A DNA stretch of 8,180 nucleotides from Vibrio sp. UBA2441 (GTDB taxonomy: Bacteria; Pseudomonadota; Gammaproteobacteria; Enterobacterales; Vibrionaceae), in assembly GCA_002342685.1 (NCBI GenBank), contig DDQN01000077.1, forward strand, positions 1 through 8,180, in the 5' to 3' direction. This document shows positions 1 through 6,071 of the stretch, one piece after another. The notes below the pieces were generated by a model. The model ran no database searches and was not told the origin of the DNA. It worked only from the letters and a program-made list of their open reading frames with translations. The stretch's first letter is position 1; every line of letters starts with the position of its first letter. Position numbers and translations under genes: made by a program.

Positions 1-1
1 A

Positions 2-880
2 CCATCGCCGGAATACGCAGTTAATGCAAAGAAGCAGAACCAACTGAAAGGATTAACAGGTAAACAGATACTTACAGCAAACAAGAAGCATAAATTACCA
101 ACTCTCAGCTCAGAGAGTATTAAGGATTACATACAAAAGTGTTCTTCCTTTTTCGAATGGTGCTTACAGATGGAGCTAACAGACATTAACCCTTTCAAGG
201 GTATGAAATTCAAGAAGACGCGAAAGGATAGTGAAGCAAAGCACGCCTATTCTAAAGCAGACTTAACAAAGCTATTCAGTACAGAAATTCATGTACACAA
301 GAAATATAAACACCCTCATTATTTCTGGTTACCTCTTCTTGGTATATATACTGGCGCACGACTTAATGAACTATGCCAGCTCTACAAACAAGACATTTAC
401 CAACATGAAGGTATATGGGTAATCAGGATTGATGATAAACATGAAGGACAAAAGCTCAAAAACAACTATAGTCGCCGAGTCATTCCAATACATGAAAAGC
501 TATTAGAGCTTGGGTTCATTGAATACATAAATTACCTACAGCATGAACGTGTATTCCCTGTATTAAAGCTAGAGCGAGATGGCTATAGCACCGCAGCGTC
601 GAAATGGTTTGCACGTTTCAAAGCTAAGCTGGGCTTCAAACGTGGTTATGATTTCCATTCATTCAGGCACACTGCTGCAACACAACTGAAGAACCACGAT
701 GTATCGCCTATCATTGCAGGTGAGCTATTAGGGCATTCTCAGAATAGTATTACATATGACCGATATGGAAAGAATATCGATGTGAAAAAATTAAAGACTT
801 CTATTGATTTAATCAAAGTGGAACTAACTCAAGAAGCAATGCTTTATTCATTAGAACTATTGAGCTATAAAAATGGATAA
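2..880 (+). CDS. Tyrosine recombinase/integrase, 5'-truncated by the window edge
   Basis: Site-specific tyrosine recombinase that would integrate and excise the element through a covalent phosphotyrosine intermediate. The frame is open from base 2, so the gene starts outside the window. The internal Met at 170 is not a convincing start, because the helical core-binding (SAM-like) region runs through it (IKDYIQKCSSFFEWCLQ just upstream). Counting from that internal Met, the catalytic set is complete: Arg64 in TGARLNEL, a candidate beta-hairpin Lys97 in LKNNYSRRVIPIH, His163 and Arg166 in FHSFRHT, His189 in LLGHS, and the nucleophile Tyr199 in TYDRYGK. The C-terminal pattern resembles the long integrases of genomic islands (DUF6538-like), but the diagnostic N-terminus is missing. 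The stop overlaps the start of the next gene by 8 nt, which suggests translational coupling. Family assignment is secure; target site and subfamily are unknown. Confidence 0.93.
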   Translation, partial: PSPEYAVNAKKQNQLKGLTGKQILTANKKHKLPTLSSESIKDYIQKCSSFFEWCLQMELTDINPFKGMKFKKTRKDSEAKHAYSKADLTKLFSTEIHVHKKYKHPHYFWLPLLGIYTGARLNELCQLYKQDIYQHEGIWVIRIDDKHEGQKLKNNYSRRVIPIHEKLLELGFIEYINYLQHERVFPVLKLERDGYSTAASKWFARFKAKLGFKRGYDFHSFRHTAATQLKNHDVSPIIAGELLGHSQNSITYDRYGKNIDVKKLKTSIDLIKVELTQEAMLYSLELLSYKNG

Positions 881-1274
881 AAACTTTTGGCTAAAAAGCA
901 GTAATAAAGTATCTTTTAGAAAAACCATGGAAACCAAAGCATCCCCTTTCGCTGAGACATTAATAGCCGCAATCAATGCGCACGAACATAAAAATATAAG
1001 AACTCTTGTAGAACAAAATGTACTAAATAAGTGCATCAACAATGGCTTTCTAACAACGGAAGACCGTGATGAAAAAAACAAACTCTATCGATGGGTTCTA
1101 CTTGTGTTAGATAATGACCACAGTGCCATTAGATTGTTCAGAAATAACTCTTTCAAAGTCATTACTGAGTCGGACTATAAACGGCTACTCAAGGAAATTG
1201 ATGAGATAGCAGATATAATAATCGAAGACATAGCTAAAAGATTGATTAATCGGGAAATTGAGCAACCATTTTAA
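873..1274 (+). CDS. Small protein of unknown function, coupled to the integrase
   Basis: A 133-residue protein that I do not recognise. It starts with ATG at 873 inside the last codons of the integrase gene (ATGGATAA overlap, 8 nt), with a weak GAG about 8 nt upstream, so it is probably translated by coupling. A second Met at residue 19 is a possible alternative start. The sequence is charged and predicted mostly helical, with a strongly acidic and hydrophobic helix near the C-terminus (KRLLKEIDEIADIIIEDIAK). It has no signal peptide, membrane segment or catalytic motif that I can see. The tight linkage suggests a recombination accessory role. Integrase cassettes such as GInt islands and strand-biased circularizing elements end in a small overlapping gene (ginD/srap) of roughly this kind. 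That match is one of layout only, not of sequence that I can verify. Confidence 0.72.
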   Translation: MDKNFWLKSSNKVSFRKTMETKASPFAETLIAAINAHEHKNIRTLVEQNVLNKCINNGFLTTEDRDEKNKLYRWVLLVLDNDHSAIRLFRNNSFKVITESDYKRLLKEIDEIADIIIEDIAKRLINREIEQPF

Positions 1275-1307
1275 CAATTTAACTATGCTAGACCGTACAA
1301 GATCTGT

Positions 1308-1339
1308 AGCTTTCAGTGATGAAGCTAAACTTAAAAGTT
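1308..1339. repeat. Two small inverted repeats between convergent genes
   Basis: The 164-nt gap between the small integrase-linked gene and the HEPN gene (both ends are gene 3' ends) contains two adjacent hairpins. The first is AGCTT(T)CA-GTGA-TGAAGCT at 1308-1326, a 7-bp stem with one bulged T. The second is AACTT-AA-AAGTT at 1328-1339. They could act as weak transcription barriers for both strands, but neither is GC-rich nor followed by a U-tract, so a terminator call would be weak. Nothing else is visible in this gap. Confidence 0.3.
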
Positions 1340-1438
1340 CGTCCACAAAAATGTTTTAACGAAGTATGGCTAATATGAAAAAACTGATTATGTATCAATA
1401 AAAATATTTTCATCTCATATAGAGGTTTTCACATTCAT

Positions 1439-2500
1439 CTAAATTGAAATACTATCAACTAGATAAAAAGTGTTTGTATTTTTTATCTTGTCGCTTAATT
1501 CCAGTCCTATGTCAATAGACTCCGTTGAAGATATTTCATTCACACTATTGCCATTTACTTGAATACTTTTTATAGATGAAAGTATAAATTTTGGAATTAC
1601 ATTTCTTTCGATGAGTATTTTTGAACCTATTGACACCTCCAAATTATTAGAATTGACACAGAGAATACGTTCCCCATAAACAGCTATCGGTTCTAATAAA
1701 TATTTGTTTGGTATTATTTTATCATTTGTTGAAACAATAATTCTTTCTAATATCTTATCAAACAAATATAAATTTAACGCGTTACAGAAACTATGAATAA
1801 AATTGCACATTTTCAATATTTCATCACTATCCAATATATCTGTATCATCTCCACCATGCGCAATGATATTTCTCCTTTCAGCAAGTTCATCAATAACATT
1901 ATAAGTTTTAGTCAATTCTAGTCGAGCATAATCATAATGAATTTCATCTAGGGCAGATTTTAATGGTTCATAACTGCTAATCTCTTTACCAATTGAACTT
2001 AGACCAACAGATTTGAAATACTCACCAATACTGACGATTCTAAAATTTGACGAGTGTTGACAAAAAGCATCAGTATTTATCAATGGCACCTTATTGTTAA
2101 GATTGTCATTTAAATTGCTAATTAATATTTTTTCATCAAGATTTCTATTCTTTGGATAGTCTAAAACGTTTAGTAATTCTGCATTTTTCTTTAAATTGTT
2201 AAGTATTATATCTTCTGGAAGATCATTGTATTTTAGATGCAAGCAGCAAACATTATTAATATATTCAGACAAAACTGATTCAATATATTTTTCAAAACAG
2301 CCATATAAACTAATTATATATGACTTATATTCAAATATACGAGAGTCCAAATTATTAAACTCAAGCCATAATGCATACTGCTGAAAATTTCCTTGTTCTT
2401 TTTTAACATCATTGATGAATACTTTAATATTTCTATTACTTACAATATAGCTAATAAGAACTTCAATTTTTCTATTTAACTCCTGAATTGAATCAATCAT
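1439..2500 (-). CDS. HEPN-domain putative ribonuclease (MAE_28990/MAE_18760-like)
   Basis: A 353-residue protein, second gene of the DUF262-HEPN operon. The helical N-terminal two thirds (about 1-240) hold the HEPN core. An early helix (about 57-82, with GCFEKYIESVLSEYI) is followed by the signature R-x4-H at Arg210-His215 (AERRNIIAHGG). This motif is the metal-independent RNase active site in HEPN toxins and effectors. The placement resembles the MAE_28990/MAE_18760 or RiboL-PSP HEPN groups. Residues about 245-353 form a separate beta-rich region whose pattern (SIKSIQVNGNSV...DIGLELSD) resembles a translation-factor-type beta-barrel; this part is inference. The start is well supported: AGGA lies 6 nt before the ATG, which overlaps the stop of the upstream gene by 8 nt (ATGATTGA). 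The gene is very AT-rich compared with its neighbours, a sign of transfer. Likely role: the RNA-cleaving effector of a defence pair with the DUF262 protein. Confidence 0.82.
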   Translation of the reverse strand: MIDSIQELNRKIEVLISYIVSNRNIKVFINDVKKEQGNFQQYALWLEFNNLDSRIFEYKSYIISLYGCFEKYIESVLSEYINNVCCLHLKYNDLPEDIILNNLKKNAELLNVLDYPKNRNLDEKILISNLNDNLNNKVPLINTDAFCQHSSNFRIVSIGEYFKSVGLSSIGKEISSYEPLKSALDEIHYDYARLELTKTYNVIDELAERRNIIAHGGDDTDILDSDEILKMCNFIHSFCNALNLYLFDKILERIIVSTNDKIIPNKYLLEPIAVYGERILCVNSNNLEVSIGSKILIERNVIPKFILSSIKSIQVNGNSVNEISSTESIDIGLELSDKIKNTNTFYLVDSISI

Positions 2501-3701
2501 AGAATTCCTGTAAGAATTTTTTAATCAAATCAAATCGAGCATTAAGATCTTTTTTCGTTGTTCTTCTCCCATCAAACAACTCTTGATTATTAAGATGAAG
2601 TTTTTTAGTTTCTGATATTATTTTTTCTTTCTTAGAAATAAGGTTTTCTTTTTTATCAAGCATAGTTGATAGTACATGCATTATTGGATCATAAAGAACT
2701 TTAGTTGGCCTGTCATAATGAATTTCATTACCGTTTCTTTTACGGTGTAAACAAAAGGCAAGCTCCCCAAAAATACTATAAGCAAGTTCACAGGTATCAT
2801 TAAAAATCTTCTCAAGATGTAAAAGAGTTTCATCAGAATACTCTACTGAAGCCTTCTTTAAGTACTCGTCAAGGAATACTTCCATTGTGCTACCCATCCA
2901 GCTATCTATCTGTCTATATGCAAAAAAACGTAAGCATAATTCAACATCAGACATATCCTTAAATAAAGGATTTTTAATTACTTCATCTCGAACGTGTTTG
3001 GGGTCGATAATTTCATTTTCGTCTTTCTCTGGTATAGCCCACATTTTACAAAAGAAATCATTTCTAGATATTCTGATGCAAAAAGAATTAAATCTACCAG
3101 AATATAATGCATTTCTAATTTCTTGAGCTTTAAGTTTTTCACCACCACTATTTATCCGCTCAAAAACCATTTGTTTTAAACGCTCCGCCTCTCTTTCATC
3201 TTTAGCGGTTTCCTGAAGAAGAATTATAGAAGAAAGATACCTTCTATCTATTCCTTTGCGGATTTGATTTGGTAAAGTTGAATACTTACAACCATTTAAT
3301 TCAGGCCATTCACTTAATCCTGTAAGTTCATATTCATCCTTGTAAAACTGTGAAATTGCAGTGAGTCTTTGTAACCCATCCATTACTTCATATTCTGAAA
3401 AGTCAATTTCATACAAAAAAACGGGAGGTATAGGAACATTAATAATAAAAGATTCAATAAGCTTAGATTTTCGTTCATTGTCCCAACGATGCCTTCTCTG
3501 AAACTCTGGATTAAGGTTATAGTCAGGATTCTCAATCATTGAAACAATAGTATTCAAAGGATATCGAGCTTGTTCTGTTACAATACGAACATCTCCTTGA
3601 ATATATTTACTATTGGCTGCATCATGATCTACAGTGTCGTGAACGGTAAGCTTCTGACGCTTAAAGTCCATTCGTTCATTTTCAACTAGTATAATGTCCA
3701 T
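2493..3701 (-). CDS. DUF262 (GmrS/ParB-like) protein, first gene of the HEPN operon
   Basis: A 402-residue DUF262 protein of the ParB/sulfiredoxin-like fold found in GmrS, BrxU and SspE, where this domain binds or hydrolyses nucleotide and senses DNA modification. Visible motifs, numbered from the ATG at 3701: NPEFQRRHRW at 64-73, VMDGLQRLT around 107-115 (family DGQQR, here with Leu at the third position), and FERINSGGEKLKAQEIRNA at about 180-197. The rest is helical and ends in the usual lysine-rich tail; there is no fused DUF1524 HNH nuclease domain. A GTG two codons upstream (3707) is only 1 nt from the ribosome binding site, so ATG 3701 is preferred, with GAGGTGA 7 nt before it. It overlaps the HEPN gene, which takes the position a DUF1524 nuclease would fill in a Gmr-type enzyme. 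Family call is firm; the sensor role is inferred. Confidence 0.92.
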   Translation of the reverse strand: MDIILVENERMDFKRQKLTVHDTVDHDAANSKYIQGDVRIVTEQARYPLNTIVSMIENPDYNLNPEFQRRHRWDNERKSKLIESFIINVPIPPVFLYEIDFSEYEVMDGLQRLTAISQFYKDEYELTGLSEWPELNGCKYSTLPNQIRKGIDRRYLSSIILLQETAKDEREAERLKQMVFERINSGGEKLKAQEIRNALYSGRFNSFCIRISRNDFFCKMWAIPEKDENEIIDPKHVRDEVIKNPLFKDMSDVELCLRFFAYRQIDSWMGSTMEVFLDEYLKKASVEYSDETLLHLEKIFNDTCELAYSIFGELAFCLHRKRNGNEIHYDRPTKVLYDPIMHVLSTMLDKKENLISKKEKIISETKKLHLNNQELFDGRRTTKKDLNARFDLIKKFLQEFYD

Positions 3702-3708
3702 TTTCACG

Positions 3709-3715
3709 TCACCTC
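3709..3715 (-). promoter_or_regulatory. Ribosome binding site that decides the DUF262 start
   Basis: GAGGTGA on the minus strand lies 7 nt before ATG 3701 but only 1 nt before the in-frame GTG at 3707. The spacing therefore selects the ATG. Confidence 0.7.
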
Positions 3716-3740
3716 AAAATTACGCATAAGCTGATTTAGT

Positions 3741-3768
3741 TTTATAATTTCTAACAGTACTTTACCAA
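3741..3768 (-). promoter_or_regulatory. Candidate sigma-70 promoter of the DUF262-HEPN operon
   Basis: On the minus strand, TTGGTA (3768-3763) and TATAAA (3746-3741) are separated by 16 nt. Transcription would begin near 3734, giving a leader of roughly 33 nt before ATG 3701. Both hexamers deviate from consensus, so this is a pattern-based prediction only. Confidence 0.45.
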
Positions 3769-3807
3769 TGCTAAGGTCATGAGTCATCAGCTTTTTTTGT
3801 TCTATAG

Positions 3808-3824
3808 CTGCTATTCATTAGCAG
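3808..3824. repeat. Perfect inverted repeat, 6 bp
   Basis: CTGCTA and TAGCAG flank a 5-nt spacer (TTCAT). It lies about 40 nt upstream of the proposed DUF262 promoter and could be an operator or a small hairpin. A run of seven T lies just to its left at 3792-3798, but not in a position to make a normal terminator with it. Confidence 0.4.
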
Positions 3825-3853
3825 TACATACTTAATGAGCGAAGTTCTACCAC

Positions 3854-3907
3854 TTCTGGGATTAATATGTTCTTAGACACCCCCTAGATCCCCAGAAAAT
3901 GATCTAG
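3854..3907. repeat. Two interleaved perfect inverted repeats
   Basis: TTCTGGG (3854-3860) pairs with CCCAGAA (3891-3897), and CTAGATC (3884-3890) pairs with GATCTAG (3901-3907), each 7 bp and perfect. The CCCAGAA arm sits inside the loop of the second repeat. The two helices are therefore interleaved, so they are either alternatives or form a pseudoknot-like fold. Function unknown. Confidence 0.5.
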
Positions 3908-4047
3908 TTTTCAACTTCTCTCGTCAGTCTTTTGAGAAATAGTATTTCCTCTCTCTTTTAACAGGTTGTTTGCCTTCATTTCAGCCTACTCTTATCCAAC
4001 GCTGCTCTAATCTAAGTTATATATAAACTATTCTCTTTTATTCTTAC

Positions 4048-4134
4048 TCAAGATACAGCACAGGGAGTTAAGAGGGCACACCCTCTTACAAGTTGGCAAA
4101 CCTTCGTCGTTTACGACAGGTTTGCCTATCTTGA
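4048..4134. other. Nested three-stem element; candidate oriT, replication origin or structured RNA
   Basis: An outer perfect 8-bp repeat, TCAAGATA (4048-4055) with TATCTTGA (4127-4134), encloses two adjacent hairpins. Hairpin A (4069-4088) is TAAGAGGG-CACA-CCCTCTTA, an 8-bp perfect stem with a 4-nt loop. Hairpin B (4095-4126) has a 9-bp stem GGCAAACCT/AGGTTTGCC, a 2-nt bulge, then GTCG/CGAC around a TTTA loop. Folded together they make a three-way junction of 87 nt. It ends 75 nt before the start of a putative HUH endonuclease gene, the usual arrangement of relaxases or rolling-circle initiators with their origins. The bottom-strand loop of hairpin A reads TGTG, faintly like the MOBV nick region, but this is too short to rely on. 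The pairing is seen directly; the function is inferred. Confidence 0.6.
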
Positions 4135-4159
4135 CTAAGCATAGAGTAAATCCTAAATA
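4131..4159 (+). promoter_or_regulatory. Candidate promoter of the HUH gene, overlapping the structured element
   Basis: TTGACT (4131-4136) is followed after 17 nt by TAAATA (4154-4159). The -35 box is good and the -10 box poor. The -35 lies in the right arm of the outer repeat, so a protein bound to that structure could block transcription, as relaxases that bind their own oriT do. A perfect TATAAT at 4200-4205 lies too close to the start codon to serve unless the mRNA is leaderless. Confidence 0.4.
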
Positions 4160-4209
4160 CTCAGAATAATTTTTAATTTATTGAAAAACTTATTATTCTT
4201 ATAATAAAC

Positions 4210-5172
4210 ATGACGATAAAAAATTGGACTGTCACAGCCGAATCAACGAAAAGTGCATCAGCAAGAGAAATATATTTAAATGATACGAACCACACTAATC
4301 ACCGACATACAGAAGCTATTTTGAACGTGCTAGGCAATCAAAGTACGACATTAAATATAAATAGAAATTTAGAAGCGTACAGGCTCAAAATGGCAACAGC
4401 TCGCAAAGGTGGTCGTCCACCAACTCCGGCAATGGAATTCGTATTCAGCTTACCAAAGCGAGATGACTTGCGGCCAACTCAAGAACAATGGAAGAAAATG
4501 ATAATACAAGTGGCTAAATCAATGGTTAAATCTATGGATATTCCCACGTCAGAATTATCAGGCATCATTCGAGCTGTTGTTCATCAGCAAGCACCTAAAG
4601 TTGGGAAAGGCTCCGGTGACCACTGTCACGTTGTTATCGGTAAATTTACAAACAATGGTAAATATCTTAGGGCGCTACAGAAGAAAGGTGTTTTGTATGT
4701 AGCAAAGCAAGCTTTTAACATTGCTGTAAATGACGTGATGAACGTTGATTACACAACATATAAAGTAGAGCAGAAATACAACTCAAAAAAGCGAGCGCCA
4801 CTTTGGAAGGTCAATTTAGGAAGAGAGTATGACAACTTAAAGCTTCAAAAATTAGAGTTAGCGAAGTTCTCAGTTCAAGCTGATAAATGGCTTCAAGCAT
4901 TTGAAAACGCAAATAACAAACAACTAAACAGACAATTCAATCGTATGCAAGAAACAATACAGAACCTCGAGAATCAAAAACTACCAACAGAAATAGAACA
5001 AAGCATTCTTGCTAAAATTAAACGTATAAATAAGAAGTCGCCCAACCAACTAAAGTTTAAACAATCTAGGGTAATAGAAGGCATGACACTGTTTGGAGAA
5101 AGCGTTCTGATTGCAGATGTAAGTAAGCTACGGGGCAATAGCTCAGGCAAACGCTCAATTTCAAAAGTTTAA
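4210..5172 (+). CDS. Putative HUH endonuclease (Mob/Pre-like relaxase or Rep)
   Basis: A 320-residue protein with the hallmarks of an HUH single-strand nuclease, which nicks one strand at an origin and stays linked through a tyrosine. His138-Cys139-His140 in GDHCHVVIGKF gives the H-U-H plus hydrophobic strand. His125 in RAVVHQ would be the third metal ligand. The preceding segment AMEFVFSLP (74-82) matches the strand before motif III in MOBV/Pre relaxases (a pattern like EFLFTLP). The N-terminus has a His-rich stretch (HTNHRH, 28-33). Tyrosine candidates are 152, 163, 181 and 184. Residues about 210-275 are Lys/Gln-rich and probably helical or coiled coil. No ribosome binding site is visible before the ATG; upstream in-frame codons offer only ATT/ATA before a stop at 4174. 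The structured DNA just upstream supports an origin-nicking role. It could be a relaxase or a replication initiator; I cannot separate these. Confidence 0.6.
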   Translation: MTIKNWTVTAESTKSASAREIYLNDTNHTNHRHTEAILNVLGNQSTTLNINRNLEAYRLKMATARKGGRPPTPAMEFVFSLPKRDDLRPTQEQWKKMIIQVAKSMVKSMDIPTSELSGIIRAVVHQQAPKVGKGSGDHCHVVIGKFTNNGKYLRALQKKGVLYVAKQAFNIAVNDVMNVDYTTYKVEQKYNSKKRAPLWKVNLGREYDNLKLQKLELAKFSVQADKWLQAFENANNKQLNRQFNRMQETIQNLENQKLPTEIEQSILAKIKRINKKSPNQLKFKQSRVIEGMTLFGESVLIADVSKLRGNSSGKRSISKV

Positions 5173-5196
5173 CTGTTTTCATTATGCTACAGGGTA

Positions 5197-5214
5197 AGTG
5201 GTTCGATTCCCGCA
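5197..5214 (+). other. tRNA T-arm-like sequence, possible att remnant
   Basis: In the 127-nt gap after the HUH gene, GGTTCGATTCCCGC looks like the T-loop and 3' half of a tRNA T-stem. The 5' half (AAGTGG) does not pair beyond two bases, no acceptor stem or CCA follows, and no tRNA body lies upstream. It is therefore not a functional tRNA. Element junctions in tRNA genes leave such 3'-end fragments, which makes this a weak att-site candidate. A 7-bp direct repeat CCTAGAC (5215-5221 and 5229-5235) follows immediately. Confidence 0.25.
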
Positions 5215-5299
5215 CCTAGACGTATTATCCTAGACTTGCGCTAAGGGTTGGAGTAAGTTAATTCATAATAAATAAAAGCACATTAGTCATTGGTTTAAT

Positions 5300-6028
5300 A
5301 TGAAAAGAAACAAAGAGCTGGATGCCTTTATCGAGCAAGGTATCCAAGATTATCATAAAAAAATTCTCGTGCGTTTGAAGGGTCTTAAGCTCACTGAAAT
5401 TCTAAAGCGTAAAAATCCTTACCTTTTTAGGATCAAAAATCTCAACACCAGCCACGAGCTAGTTAAGTCAATTCTTGATGCTCACTTATCTTCGCAAGAA
5501 GAGGGAATTTTTGGTGGCTTTCTTGAAGAGCTAGCTATTTTTATTTGCCATGAAAGCTATGGTGGTATCAAATCCTCAGCAGAAGGGATTGACCTTGAGT
5601 TCATTGATGATGGTGTTAGATACATCATCTCCGTGAAATCAGGTCCCAATTGGGGAAATAGCTCACAGATAGCTAAAATGAAAGATCATTTCCGTAAAGC
5701 CAAACGCATTTTGGGAACAAATTCAGGAAAACCCATACCTGTTATAGCAATTAATGGTTGTTGCTACGGCAAAGATAATAAGCCAGAAAAAGAAGAGTAC
5801 CACAAGCTTTGTGGCGAAAAGTTTTGGACAAAAATATCTGGAAATAATCAACTTTATACAACTCTAATTGAACCTTTAGGGCACCGAGCAGAAGAGCGAA
5901 ATAATAACTTCTCCGAAGAGTATGCAAAAGTTTTGAACAAATTCACTCTGGAGTTTTCTCTCGAGTACTGTGAAAAATCAGGCGCTATTGACTGGGAAAA
6001 GCTACTAAAGTTTAACTCTGGTTATTAG
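5300..6028 (+). CDS. Type II restriction endonuclease, PmeII-like
   Basis: A 242-residue protein that I match to the PmeII-like type II restriction endonucleases, which cut unmethylated DNA at a short specific site. Characteristic segments: LKLTEILKRKNPYLFRIKN (29-47), a helix with FGGFLEELAIF (71-81), then the nuclease core SSAEGIDLEF (92-101), YIISVKSGPNWGNSSQ (108-123), and INGCCYGK (151-158). The likely PD-(D/E)XK residues are Asp98, then Ser-Val-Lys ending at Lys113, with Glu76/Glu77 or Glu95 contributing; Ser takes the usual acidic position before the Lys. Length fits the family. The start lacks a visible ribosome binding site, so translation may be weak, which would suit an enzyme whose methylase must act first. 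It faces the methyltransferase gene convergently with a 43-nt gap. The recognition sequence cannot be read from the protein. Confidence 0.85.
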   Translation: MKRNKELDAFIEQGIQDYHKKILVRLKGLKLTEILKRKNPYLFRIKNLNTSHELVKSILDAHLSSQEEGIFGGFLEELAIFICHESYGGIKSSAEGIDLEFIDDGVRYIISVKSGPNWGNSSQIAKMKDHFRKAKRILGTNSGKPIPVIAINGCCYGKDNKPEKEEYHKLCGEKFWTKISGNNQLYTTLIEPLGHRAEERNNNFSEEYAKVLNKFTLEFSLEYCEKSGAIDWEKLLKFNSGY

Positions 6029-6035
6029 CTAAGTA

Positions 6036-6061
6036 AGGGAGGCACTAGATGTGCACTCCCT
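6036..6061. terminator. Hairpin between convergent R and M genes, possible bidirectional terminator
   Basis: AGGGAGGCAC (6036-6045) pairs with GTGC-A-CTCCCT (6051-6061) around a TAGAT loop, a 10-bp stem with one bulged A. It fills the gap between the stop codons of the endonuclease (6028) and the methyltransferase (6072), where a shared terminator is expected. No strong T-run follows on either strand, so intrinsic termination may be inefficient. Confidence 0.5.
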
Positions 6062-6071
6062 ACACCTCCGT

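Larger units (their letters stand above)
3716..4209. other. Gene-free, repeat-rich region between divergent genes
   Basis: About 490 nt with no credible open reading frame on either strand; the plus-strand ATGs I traced run into stops within 20 codons. It separates the leftward DUF262-HEPN operon from the rightward HUH gene, so it must hold both promoters. It carries several perfect inverted repeats (3808-3824, 3854-3897, 3884-3907) and the nested structure at 4048-4134. The density of paired sequence is far above the other gaps of this window. That favours a cis-acting role (origin of transfer or replication, or a structured RNA) over a simple divergent promoter. Confidence 0.6.

Noticed and set aside
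857..1081. Minus-strand open frame of 74 codons
   Set aside because: It lies antisense to the integrase-linked gene, with no ribosome binding site or recognisable sequence; the coupled plus-strand gene explains the region.
2196..2384. Plus-strand open frame of 62 codons
   Set aside because: Entirely antisense to the HEPN coding region; its composition follows the complement of that gene.
2887..3126. Plus-strand open frame of 79 codons
   Set aside because: Antisense to the DUF262 gene, which has clear family motifs in the other frame.
3780..3800. Intrinsic terminator ending in a run of seven T
   Set aside because: No stable hairpin precedes the T-run on the plus strand and no plus-strand gene ends nearby.
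5197..5221. Functional tRNA gene
   Set aside because: Only the T-loop region looks tRNA-like; there is no paired T-stem, anticodon arm, D-arm, acceptor stem or CCA.
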